The notes below the pieces were generated by a model, which worked only from the letters and a program-made list of their open reading frames with translations, did no database searches and was not told where the DNA came from. A DNA stretch of 64,000 nt. Origin: Camillea tinctor (lineage: Eukaryota; Ascomycota; Sordariomycetes; Xylariales; Xylariaceae). The translations under genes and the position numbers were made by a program. Of this stretch, positions 10,838 through 21,773 are shown one piece after another; the first letter of the stretch is position 1; each line of letters opens with the position of its first letter. Location: NCBI GenBank assembly GCA_022578605.1, contig MU394069.1:1-64000 (forward strand), in the 5' to 3' direction.

Positions 10838-12376
10838 TCAGACCAAGAACGTCCAAAAACTAGGGTACACAAACTCCTCCTCGAAAATGCGCCGCACCTG
10901 CTCAAGCACAAACTTCTCCACCTTGCCCACATTCTTCAGGCTCTGCTTCGCGCCCTCGCGCTGCCCAATCTCGCTCTCCACGCGTATCTCCTGCAGCAAG
11001 CCGCCCAGGCGGGCCTTCGGCTTGCGCGGCGTCGTCGGCGGCAGCGCGTTTCTCTCGCCACCTCCCACATTCCCCGTGCCCTGCTGGTAGCGCGGCGCAT
11101 CCCTATACCTCTGCCTGCCCCTCTCATCGCCCAGCGGCGGCCTCCCCTCCTCCCCCTCCTCCTCATCCTCGTCATCCTCGCCCACGGCCGCGACCGCGTC
11201 CTCGGGGCTCAGGAAGCAGAAGTGCACGCGGCGGCGTATGTTGGCCACGACGCCGACGCCGTCGAACGTCAGGCCCGTGATGTGCAGCTTCACCGGGATG
11301 CCCACGAAGCTCGGCATCGGGTAGTCCAGCAGAATCTCCGCCGTCAGCATCAGCTTGATGTCGCCCGCGTAGCGGATGCGGAACACCGCCTGCATGTCGT
11401 CCACGCGGCGCTCGTGGTATTTGTCTTCCTCCTCTTCTTCTTCGTCGTTGTCCTCTTCGGGCCCGAGGCTGCTGTTGCTGCTCTTGTGCCTATCCCGCGT
11501 CGGCGGCCGCGACGCCCCCGCCGACGTCGGCGCTAGCGTGGACACGCTGTGCTTCTCGCGCAGCGGGGGCACCGCGAGCGACGACGAAGAGAAGTCCGCT
11601 GCCGAGATGGACCCCAGAGAGGGGGGCTTGCGGCCGCGGCTGCGCGAGGACGGAGGCGGCGACGAGGACGTTGAGGTCATGCCGCCGTTGCTTCCGCCCC
11701 CGGCGTCGAGCCAGCCGTTCATGTGCTGCGCGCCCGCGACGGCCGCGAGCGGCGTCTGCGTGCCCGACCACCCCGACGCGAGCTTCGACTGGAAGTAGTG
11801 CATGTTGGAGGTGCCGCCGGGGATGCCGGGGGCCGGGGTGCCGAGCCCGAGGAAGGGTGTGCCGAGGTCGGGGGTCGTGGGCGCGCTGCGCAGGCCCGCG
11901 GTGTGGATGAGCGGTGGGATGTGCCCGTAGTATCCTTCCACGGGCGTGGTTGGGCGGCTCCCGTGTCCGAGATTTCCTCGGGTGCCGCCGCCGCCGCCGC
12001 CGACGTCGAGTCTCCGGCTCAGGTCGGCTTTACGTCTGCGCTCGGCTGCGCGGATGGTGTCCGGTACGTACTCCTCCATGTTCGACCGGTCCGCTTGTGC
12101 TTCCGTGCTAGCTGCCTCATCGTCATCTCCGTCTTCCTCGTCCTCGTCTTCGTCAAACTCGCCCTCGTAGAAGTCGGGCAGGGGATCGCAGATATCCTTC
12201 AGCACAACACGGGGCGGGATGGATCCGAACTGGAAGTCGTGGACAGTGACAGACTTGATGAACCGCGGAAGGGGTACCGACTGAAACTTGGTGTGGATAA
12301 AGTCGCGGATACGTTCCGCGAGGACAGCGCCATCGGGGCCGCCTGTTAAGGTGTCCCAGTTCAGGTCTATCGACAT
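10838..12376 (-). CDS. MDM12: Mdm12, ERMES subunit of the ER-mitochondria tether
   Basis: Single exon, 512 residues. The start [13 protein letters not shown], then [18 protein letters not shown] and [18 protein letters not shown] are hallmark Mdm12 sequences opening the SMP lipid-transfer domain. That domain is split by a disordered low-complexity insert (about residues 75-320; acidic run, then Ser/Gly/Pro-rich) and resumes at about residue 325 ([27 protein letters not shown]), running to the C-terminal [11 protein letters not shown]. Mdm12 works with Mmm1, Mdm34 and Mdm10 to tether the ER to the mitochondrial outer membrane and move phospholipids. The protein is somewhat longer than yeast Mdm12 owing to the insert, as is usual in filamentous ascomycetes. 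Confidence 0.97.
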   Translation of the reverse strand: MSIDLNWDTLTGGPDGAVLAERIRDFIHTKFQSVPLPRFIKSVTVHDFQFGSIPPRVVLKDICDPLPDFYEGEFDEDEDEEDGDDDEAASTEAQADRSNMEEYVPDTIRAAERRRKADLSRRLDVGGGGGGTRGNLGHGSRPTTPVEGYYGHIPPLIHTAGLRSAPTTPDLGTPFLGLGTPAPGIPGGTSNMHYFQSKLASGWSGTQTPLAAVAGAQHMNGWLDAGGGSNGGMTSTSSSPPPSSRSRGRKPPSLGSISAADFSSSSLAVPPLREKHSVSTLAPTSAGASRPPTRDRHKSSNSSLGPEEDNDEEEEEEDKYHERRVDDMQAVFRIRYAGDIKLMLTAEILLDYPMPSFVGIPVKLHITGLTFDGVGVVANIRRRVHFCFLSPEDAVAAVGEDDEDEEEGEEGRPPLGDERGRQRYRDAPRYQQGTGNVGGGERNALPPTTPRKPKARLGGLLQEIRVESEIGQREGAKQSLKNVGKVEKFVLEQVRRIFEEEFVYPSFWTFLV

Positions 12377-13097
12377 TATTTGTTGTCGATGCCCGGTCTA
12401 CTCTTTATTCATCTACTCATCGAGATTGGATTTTCCCGTGGTCATATCAGATTGTTGAACGTATAATATCTAGAACGGGAATCATGTCATGAAATAGGTG
12501 TTCATCTATAGCCATGGTACTTACATCACCGTGTAAGTCGCTGTTTGTTGTTGATAAGAAATGGGGGGAAAGAAATATGGGGTTTAGAGACGAAAGCCAC
12601 AACTTTATGTTGCCAGCTGGACAATCTAATCGACAATTTTAGTGGGGTGCTAAGCTTTAAATCGTTCCCCGCGACTGGGCCACTACCATTAGAATAAATC
12701 AGAAGAAACGTATTACTCATGTGACGTAATCTCGTCAAACGGTACGGTACTCGGTGTTTATGAGTTCTCACACGCCTGTGTGTGATAAAATCTAGAAACA
12801 GCCTGAATTATAATTAGATGCCCAAGTAAAAAAAGTAAAAAAAAGAGCCAAAAAAGGCGTCAAGAAGCAGAAGAAAACCATAAGGGTATCTATCTAGTTA
12901 TTTCATAGTATGCGGTATGTGTGAATATATGAATGCACCGCTTTCAGCTCAACATGCATCCCCCCCTGAAATGTCCCGACCTTGCGGTTGCCCATGCATC
13001 CTTTTTTACTCTTTAAATCAATTCCCTTAACGCCTCATGATACTCGTCCCGTCGTATAGACATATTATGAATTAATATCAACTGAATCAAATCATCT
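12377..13097. other. intergenic spacer, 0.7 kb
   Basis: Leader of MDM12 plus the 3' region of FAB1, whose stop codon is at 13098-13100. AT-rich with an A-run at 12827-12845. No gene seen. Confidence 0.5.
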
Positions 13098-16000
13098 TCA
13101 TATACCAGTACCAGCGATTACAGCCTCATCACCTGCTGCAGGAGGCTCAATCCGAGGCCTAGAACTCTGCGCCGGAGGGTTAAACTGGTGCCAGCAATTC
13201 GGGGCTTGGAGGATATACCTGCAACTTGTTAGAAGTCATTTACCACGATATTTTCCATGGGTTGAAACATACCTCGCCATAGCCTCCCGGAAGCGTGATT
13301 TATATTCTTTCGGGCTTGTCACTGTCGGTCTATTCCGCCCACCGCCCGCGAAACCCCGATCCTTGATCCAACTCTCCAGTTTTTTATCCCACGTATATGT
13401 TCGAATACAGTCAATGATGCCTACCACCAATTCTTTCTTCTTTTCATCAACTGCGACCATAAGCGAGTAGTCCATGACATTTTGACGTGCGAGGAAGAGC
13501 GTATCGTTGTATACCGAGGCCCGCAGAAGCCCCTTTGAATGCTCTCTTGCGAACAGTGGGGATTCATAGATATATTCCACCATGTTCTCGTCTAAAAGCA
13601 CCTCGTTCTGCTCGCCAGTCGATTGTATTTTCCGGTTTCTCATGGAACCCTTCAGATCGAAGATTCTCGTTGGCGCCCGGTCGTAGAATAGATTCTCCAT
13701 GAGAAGCAAATCCAGCTTGATATCCGCGTTGGTCGTGGGGTTTTTGATAACCACCTGGAAGAAACCCAACATTTTCGCAATAACTGATGGAAGATCACGA
13801 AACAACGCTTCGGCCATTATGCCGAAATACGCTGGTGCAAATCTCAGAAATGCAGATGTTTCTATCGGAGACAAGGACTTATTTTCACAGTTAGAAAATA
13901 CCATTCCATCAGAAAAAGCTAGTGTTTTACATACCTTCATGACCAGGCGATCATCCTGAGTTTTTAGGAAGACCGATTTCGTTTTTCCACCTTTAGAATC
14001 CCATTTGAGACATCGAGATAAGGACTCGACGATACGGTCAGCCACTCCACACTTCCGCCTCAAAGCGTCAAACTGCTCAGCATAGAAGATTTTAACTAGC
14101 ATCTTGGCTGAGCCCTCGGTAAATTGGTATTTGTAATGACTGCTGGTTGTGTGGAGCAGGCTATTCTCAAGACGTTCTTCGCTAACCTCCTCATTGGCAT
14201 CGAAATCGGCCTCATCTACTTCGTCGTCGGCAGAATCAGATGAAGGTCTTGCCTTACCTCCCAGTTTCCTGCGATGGAATCGACGTTGTTTTTGCATGTA
14301 GTGCTCAGAGCTGAGAGCGAAAGCGATCAACGAGCTTGGCTCATCTTCCCGGACGATAATATCAGAGTCGATGAATATATGATCTGTAGCATTGAGAGGA
14401 TAGTCTAACGGTGGCCATTGACTTGCCGATCGTTCATTCCAAAAATTGGTGAGGACTTTCATGAAGTTCATTCTGTCATGTTTAGGGAGTTCAATCGGGA
14501 TCTCGGTGCTAGAATCAATAGATTCGGCGATTTCCTCAATGGTAGATCCGTCAATTAGCGAATTTTCTGTATCGCTATCCCCTTGTTCATCATCTGTAGG
14601 GCCAAGACTAATGCTGGCATTGTGGAGCTGGTCGTCTGTCTCAACCTCAGTCGCCATTTCATCACCCCGACGGGGCCTATCAGTCGGAGAGCGAGGTTGT
14701 TCGAATGGCCCAAGGTTGGTGTGATGTACTGCTAACATCATAGTACTTGGCATAATTGAAGAATACAAACCCTGTTCCACCGATTCCCTTCTGAACGCTT
14801 GATCTTCTTCAGCCGGGCTTGGTTCTTGTACAGCATCATCGACGTCTTCGTAGACCTCAACAATGGCCTTTGTCGTAGAATGTTGAAGGAACGGTCTAGC
14901 ATGTGACATTTTGGCGGCGCGGTTCCGTCGGTCTTTTTGACGTTCTTTCTCAAACTCTCGGCTAAGTTGCTCAAAGTGTTTACGAATGGTGGATACTCTG
15001 GAGGAATCCCGTTTCCCAACAAATCGTGGTATGGCTGATTGGTTCCCCTTTCGATGGGACTTGAGACTGAACAACTTCTTTTCACCTTTGCTAGACTCGC
15101 TGGTCGAGACCTTGCGAAGTTCATTGCCAAGCTGGGTGTCGATTGAAGCACCCTTGTCTTTGTCTTTCCCTAGTCCAAACATTTTCTTGCCTACTCCAGA
15201 CGATGTCCGAGGAAGCATTGGGATACTATTTGCCGGCTGTGAAATAGCCCGTATCATAGGTGGTGATGTGTTCAACCCAACCCTCCGAGATGTACCACGA
15301 TCTAGAGATACTTTGGAAGATTCTAAGGCATTCCTTAAGTGTTCATGGTCTGTAGCAAATGCGATGATAGGATTATCAAGGATGGCAGCTTGTTGCTTGC
15401 GACGTAGCTGTTCCACCTGCTCTGCTATTGACATCGAAGGCGTCGTAGCAGTGTATGGCGAATTTGGCACTTGCGAGGTTAGCTCGACCGGAGATGGTAG
15501 AGCAAGCGGTGGTGAAACTTCCTGTGATGTTGCACAGCTTTCATCCGGCTGGTCCAAATTTGGTGTATGCTGTTCAGGGGATTTGGGTGTTGCTAAATCC
15601 AGTGGCTCTACCCTATTCAAAGTGGAATCTTCCACAGATGACATGGTAGTCTCTTGGGAGGGTGGAATATCCGAAGTAATTTTGTCGGAAATAATCTCGG
15701 GCTGGGATGTATCAGGCATAGCCTCGCTAGGTTGCGTATCAATCTTCGAGTCACCATCAGGGTTGCTCGACTGTGTTTGCTTCTCACTGGAATTGATACT
15801 TTCGTTATAAGCCTCGTTACTTGATAATGATTCCTTTGACTCATCCGTGAACATTTTGCGAAGTTGTATCATGGTGAGTCTCCGGATATCCTTGTCCGAT
15901 GGTAAGAAATCAGCTTCAAACTTTGCGAATATGGCATCCCACTCGGTCGCTTTTACGAGCATTTCCCGAAGAACTACATTGAATGGGATGACCTCGTAAT

Positions 16001-19000
16001 ATTTCGAGGTCATATACTTATCTTGCAGTTTCTTGATGATGTATGTATGGTCATCCTGGATCTTTTTCGTCAGGCGATCGATCTCCGCCTTGCATGGTTC
16101 AGCAAGTTCAGGCAGAATGTTGTCGAGCTTAATGGCTTTCAATCGAGCCTTGACGGATGCTGTAAACCGGGTCCAGCGGTCTTGAGAATGTGTGAAGATC
16201 TCGTTTTTCATATTAAGATCATGTTCAACTTTCCAAGTAATCCTTGCACGGGGGACTATAATTTCCAAGAGATCGATAGGATCGTAATGAACTCGGATCA
16301 CCTTATCTTCAATTCCGAAATATCGTATATGATCCCGATGATGATCATGAGGACAATTCCAACCGTTGGGATCATCATCTCCGACTAAGCGGGTCCCTCT
16401 GCTCCAGAATGAGAGCTCGAGATATTTGCCAAAAGAATACTTCCATGTCCCTTTGGACATTTCTATTTCTTTAGTGTCCCGCTTACAGATCTTACAGTAG
16501 CTCCACATCATGATGTCTTCTCCGCGATTCCTTCCTTTCATATCTTGTTCGGTAAAAACTGTGATGCGTGCTTCTCCATGCACATAAGTTTGATGATGCT
16601 CGTACATTTTCCGATTGCAGTTATTTATGGTACATGTTGAGTTGGCATTGTAGCAGAGGTCTTCGATGTATTGTCCCAATGTACAATCGGGATCCAGATT
16701 ATGATTATGTTCCACATGATCGTCGTAAAATCCGAGCGCAATGAGACTTGGTTCGACGCAGGGAATCTTAGTTTCAGTGCAGATGACTGAATGTAAGACG
16801 ACGATATTCTGGTGCGCATAAGGATCGAAAAGGTCTAGATTGCCCTGAATGTAATTCTCCCAAGAACGCGTTTGTGTTTTGTAGTTGTAAAGCGCCTTGT
16901 CGTATTCAGCATCGTGAACTGCGTGGAGAACTTCCATAATCTGCCGAGGAGCCTTGTGACCGGTTTCTCGCACCATCTCAGGCTTGATTAACTGAAACTT
17001 CTGCGGTTTAGGCTTTTCGTCATCAGCAAGTTCCTCGGTAATGTCTTGATCTCGTAGTCGTTTGAGATGTACCAGCCAACGTTCCTGCTCTCTGGCTCGC
17101 ATGAGCAGATAGGGCTGGGCAAACTTGACAAAGGGGGACGCAGATAGTATTTTAGTATCATATTTTGCTACCATGTCGCTATAGAATGTCGGCATCGGAA
17201 TATCTTCAGGAACAACGCTTTCCTGTGATGTTCGGTCATGTGTCTGATGAAGAGAGATTAATTTCTCCGTGTTTTGGGTATTTCGTGATAACTGTTCGTC
17301 TTCTGGAACTTCATTGTTTGTCGTTTCTGTGTCGCCATCCTCTAATGCATTGACATTGCTATCTGGAGGCAACCCTTCGCAAGTCATAGTAGACGCTGTC
17401 CTCTGCCTATCAGCAGCAATACTAGGAGCTTTTGAGCTTATCGAATGAAAGCTCTCCTCTAGAGTTTGCATAGAACCTTTGGCCAGCTCCTCTTCGGTAG
17501 GAAGTTGGAGGGATGAATCATGCATCAAACAAGACTCAAGTTTGAGATTGTATACAACATACACCATGAACTCGGTTATGTGTTTAAGCTTGGCAAGAAC
17601 AGGTGTAGGTGCACCTCTAAGTGCAATAGTGCAGCCTAGTTCTTCTTGGTGGGACGATAAGAAGATGTACGTCTTCTTCCCACCAGGGATCTCGTTGTTA
17701 ACGAAAGTTTTGACGTCGCATGCGGTACTCTTTCCAGTCTGAAATTGATGTGGTCGGAGTGACAACATATCGACGGACGAGATGATCTCCGTCTCCAAAC
17801 ACCGCGAAACGGCAGAAAGAACGGACGGTTTTACATTATATGCGACCGCAATTTTAGCCTCCGACAAAAATTGCAATGCAAGACCTGACACGCTTTTCTC
17901 TGCCAGCAATAGCTGAGGCCGGAGGGCTGTGATCCTATTCACCAGCTGCTTGAGGAACTCTCTCTCCTGCTCAATGACTGGTTGCAAACTCATGAAGTGT
18001 TGCTCATGGCGCTGGTATTCAATAGGAAAGGAAACTATTACAACCCGTGGCTGAAACATGTGACGGGGCATGCTCTTGAGTGCTAGCTTCTTGGTGAAAA
18101 TAACTCCGGACACATAGCATGTATCACTTGGCCGCCCTCCTGGGATCTTTTTCAATTTGACATAGTGTCGGATGTCAATATCATCCCCTCGGTCAATATC
18201 AGGATCAACAGAAGTGGTGCATTTAAGGAGGATAGGAAGCAGAGCCTTCTCCCATGCATTCACATTCGGTATAGCAGCATCGACGAGAAGCTGATGAAGG
18301 AGCTTTTGAACATGAGATAAACTCGCGGGGTTAAGTTCCAGCCGAGGCTTCTTGTCTCCCTTCATAGAGGAACTTCGAGTTAAACGGGGGACCTGGGGTT
18401 GCGATGGACTATCGAATAAAAGAAGTGTCTCACTTGAGCCAGTTGGTCCCTTTATGGCTGACGATTTTGGCCGCGGGGAGCGATGATGTCCCTGGTGTCC
18501 ACTGGCAATACTAAGGTTTCGCCTTCTTGAAGACCTTGGGTGTAAGTCATCAAGGCCGCGACCGATGAAGGTAAACCCACTGATGCTCTTATCAGCTTGG
18601 GTCCTGCTTCGGACTCTTCTTCCTGCTCCGTACGACCCGAAATTGGGCCTTTCACTGTCGAAGCCAGACAAATAATCAGCCCTGGCAATCGTCTCCATTA
18701 TGCTCAATTGTTCATCCTCGCTCGACTCATCTGACATGTACGGAGCCATATCGGGATCCACCTCATTGTCGTCGTGAAACACCGGTAGTCCGAACTTCTT
18801 GGACGCCTCTTCGTTTGCGGACCGTCGAAAAGGTGCTCTCTCGTCTGGATTGACTTTCAAACGATTCCATATATTAGACTTTGAATGATGTCGCCGGTGA
18901 CCTGATGACTGTGGCCTTCCAGAAGTCATGGATCTCAAGGACCTCGACGAACTCGGTCGACTTAGTTGCGGAGCACCAATCTCCAATATAGCAGAATTGC

Positions 19001-20729
19001 GGTTTGAGGATGATTCGCCTATTCTTCTTGTAGCCGGTATGGCCATCATCGGCGTAGCTAAGGATCTGCTATCGTCATCAATGTCCTCTGTCCTTTCCGA
19101 TATACTAGCATCATCTCTCTCGCGGCGAACAGCAGAGGAACTGGCCGACCTAGACCGGGCTGGCTTGAAAATGGCCGGAAGAAATGGTTCGTCGGCTGAT
19201 TCATCCGATATATTGCCATCCTGTCTCTGAATGATAATACTTAAGCAAGTCTTGCAAACACGTAGGGTCCCCTGGACTCCAAATTTCTGGCCAGAGATGA
19301 TCGATGTACATCTGCTGTCGAAGATGCAGCCGCAAGTCCTACAATGGTGTTTTCTACGAAACGCAGTGAATGGCGCGCCACATGAGAAGCACTCCTTGCA
19401 CGTTTCGTCAGCCATCCAGAAGTCCTTGCTTAATACTTGTTTACGCATGGACTCAAGTTTAGCATTGACAACTTCGGGTGCTCCTTCGTCAGTCGTGGTT
19501 CCGGGGATTTTATCCTCTCCCGTCTTCATCCGCCGAGGTTTGGCAGTACTTGCGAATGAACTGTGGCTGATGTTGTTGTGGGCAGATGTGATTATGGGAC
19601 TTGCCTCAGTAGTACTTTGTGACAAAGACGAAGATCTCGAGTGGCTCCCTGACGCTCGGGAACGGGATATGCGGTCGATAACAGCCGGCCGCCGGGATGT
19701 ATCTCGTGCCGAGTGACGGCTCGGAGGCGACAACAGACTCGGGTCAGATGAGAACGGCCTAGACGTAGAGGTCTGGGGTGTTGCGCTGGATATCTTAATA
19801 GGGCTTATGGGGGAGTCTGTGTTTCCGTCTACAGAGAATGTTTCCTCACGTCTCGAGCCACCTGGAATTACAAGTTTCTCAACTGAAGGCTTATTTCTAT
19901 GCTCTTCATAGAAAGGAGGTAGCTTGGGACTTGAGACTGCATCTTGTCCGTCGATGTTGGACTTGCCTAGAACCGTCCTACTGTTCCCTTGATCTTGACC
20001 GTCTTCGGCTTTTGATGGTAGACCCCGAGACCCATCCTTGAAGGCGCTTACGTTCACAGGTGCAACAGCAGCCGTTGGTTTTGGCATGTTGGTAATGCTC
20101 TGGCGACTGGAGGAGGCAGATTTGGAGGTCATTACGGTAGTTAGATTGGTTACAGATGATGCTTTGGTTGACTGGGACTGCTGATTTTGGCCTTCGTTCA
20201 CTAGTGTTGTCGTTGGCGAAGACACAGAAGCCGTCACAGGGTCAGAGGCGTTCGATTTGAGAGTAGAGTTCGTAACTCCGGTATCAACACGAGGCAGCGA
20301 AGGTGCAGGAGGCTTAGAAGATAGTGTAGTTGTGCTCGAATTTTTCCTTGATGCTGCATCTTGACCATCTGGCTCCGAACTCTCCACCGTACTGCTGGTA
20401 GGTGTGGCCTTGTCTTTACTACTCACGCCCACCGCCTCCTTGAAGCGGTTGTATAAGCCGCTGAATCCATTCTGAACCAAATCCCCCGCAAGAGCTTTAT
20501 TTTCCGAGGCGACTACAGCTTCAGGGGGTGGAGCGAGGTCATTAAAAGTTGTCAGGACATCTTGGGCCTTGGAGGAGGTATGGATTTTGTCGAGCGCTTG
20601 GGCAAGTTGTTCTTTATCAACCCGAGCGGAGCGGACGGATGAAGCGATAGATGGTCGGCGTGATCTAGTCTTTGGAGTACCGATACCCGAAGGCGAAGCA
20701 GGCTGGGGAAGTGGTTTTTTACCGGACAT
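13098..20729 (-). CDS. FAB1: Fab1 / PIKfyve, phosphatidylinositol-3-phosphate 5-kinase
   Basis: Two exons: a 7.5-kb first exon (20729..13273) and a short last exon (13218..13098). The 54-base intron has a GTATGT donor and a GCAG acceptor, and splicing replaces an early stop by ILQAPNCWHQF, the usual Fab1 end, giving about 2525 residues. Order of parts: Ser-rich disordered N-terminus; FYVE zinc finger at about 436-503 (CKECFSCGAPF, RKHHCRTCG); chaperonin-like domain near 850-1060; Cys-rich module near 1350-1450; acidic, disordered linker; and PIP-kinase domain from about 2200, with DLKGSMRNR, NVMDYSLMV and VGIIDCIRTYTWDKK. It makes PI(3,5)P2 on the vacuole/endosome membrane. The ATG at 20729 (MSGKKPLPQ) is preferred; an in-frame ATG at 20807 lies upstream. 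Confidence 0.96.
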
Positions 20730-21773
20730 GGCGAACTTCGGTTGGCGATGTCGATGTTGAAGATGGTCGTGATATGTTGGTTGTAAACTGTCTCGTAGCC
20801 CTATCATCACAACTAGGAGAGAACCACATTAGATGCACGGTGGTTAGCTATTGAGAATTTGGTCTTGCCTTGTTCTCTTCCTGTGCTGTCTTCTCCCCTC
20901 TTCTCTTATATAGCCTCAAACCTTGGCTACTAATGCCGGCATGGACCCTGGGATGAGGAAAGGGTCCAAAGGATCCAAGAGTAGGGGACTTGAAAACTAT
21001 TGGGTCTAGATGGAGTGTGGGTTAGGGCAAGATAAGAGAAGAGAAGCATCTAGTGGTCAAGCTGATGAGAGGTTGACCAACGAGATCAACGAGACCAACG
21101 AGACCACCGAGGAGGAAGGGAAAAGAAGTGGTAGAGGGGTCATTTGGTTCGGTTGTTTTCGTATGACTCGGCCGGGACTTTTAAAATGACATCAATCTGT
21201 GCGGGCTATCAAATCATATCCAACCACAAGCGCAGAATAAAAGGTGAGGAGCAGGAAGTGTGATACAGAATTGGGAATTTCCAGGTGGTGACTGACGCAG
21301 TTGTAGGTCCAGGGAGTCCAATGATTGTCGTTAGACTTAAATACTTAGGCTTCGCCCGTGGCTACCCACGTGGACATTGCCAGCTTTGTTCTTTTGGGTG
21401 CTTAGATACCTGTGTCTAGTAACAAAAACCTACTTTGTGTTTTGTACAGTGTGGGGTTGAAGGACTTTGGCAATGATGATATGACGGGTCTCGAGTCTCC
21501 CGACCAATCCCACCTTCCCACTACCCTCCTGGCCCAAGCTCCCTAGCTTGAACCCGCTTCAGCTGCAGGGCACGTGAGTTCGCATGCACTTTAAACCCCG
21601 CGCGGAGATCCCCCAGGGTTTCTTAGGGTTTCCCAGGGTTTCCTACGCGTCGCAACCGCGTCCAATACAAACCACCTTACCACCAAATCCCAGATCCACC
21701 ATACCTAGACCCAATGCAGGATTATTGTCGTGATATGGTGACGTATTAGTTGTTGAGGTGGCTATTGGCAAAT
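20730..21773. promoter_or_regulatory. divergent promoter between FAB1 and the 691-residue protein gene
   Basis: About 1 kb separating two divergently transcribed genes. It contains a CCAAT core near 21504 and three AGGGTTTC repeats (21614-21643). A run of GAGACCAACGAG-type repeats occurs at 21080-21110. The arrangement suggests a shared regulatory region, though this is inferred from position only. Confidence 0.5.
21614..21643 (+). repeat. three telobox-like repeats (AGGGTTTC)
   Basis: AGGGTTTC occurs three times with 10-base spacing, and the middle copy is TTAGGGTTT, matching the TTAGGG telomere unit used by filamentous fungi. It lies about 130 bases upstream of the start at 21774, on the same strand. 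AAACCCTA teloboxes in promoters are known targets of Myb/Tbf1-type factors; a role here is inferred. Confidence 0.6.

Noticed and set aside
10763..11536. Open frame on the + strand overlapping MDM12
   Set aside because: Antisense of the Mdm12 coding sequence; composition (Arg/Leu-rich) reflects the reverse complement of a GC-rich gene.
14986..15810. 274-codon open frame opposite FAB1
   Set aside because: Shadow of the Ser-rich Fab1 linker, no independent evidence.
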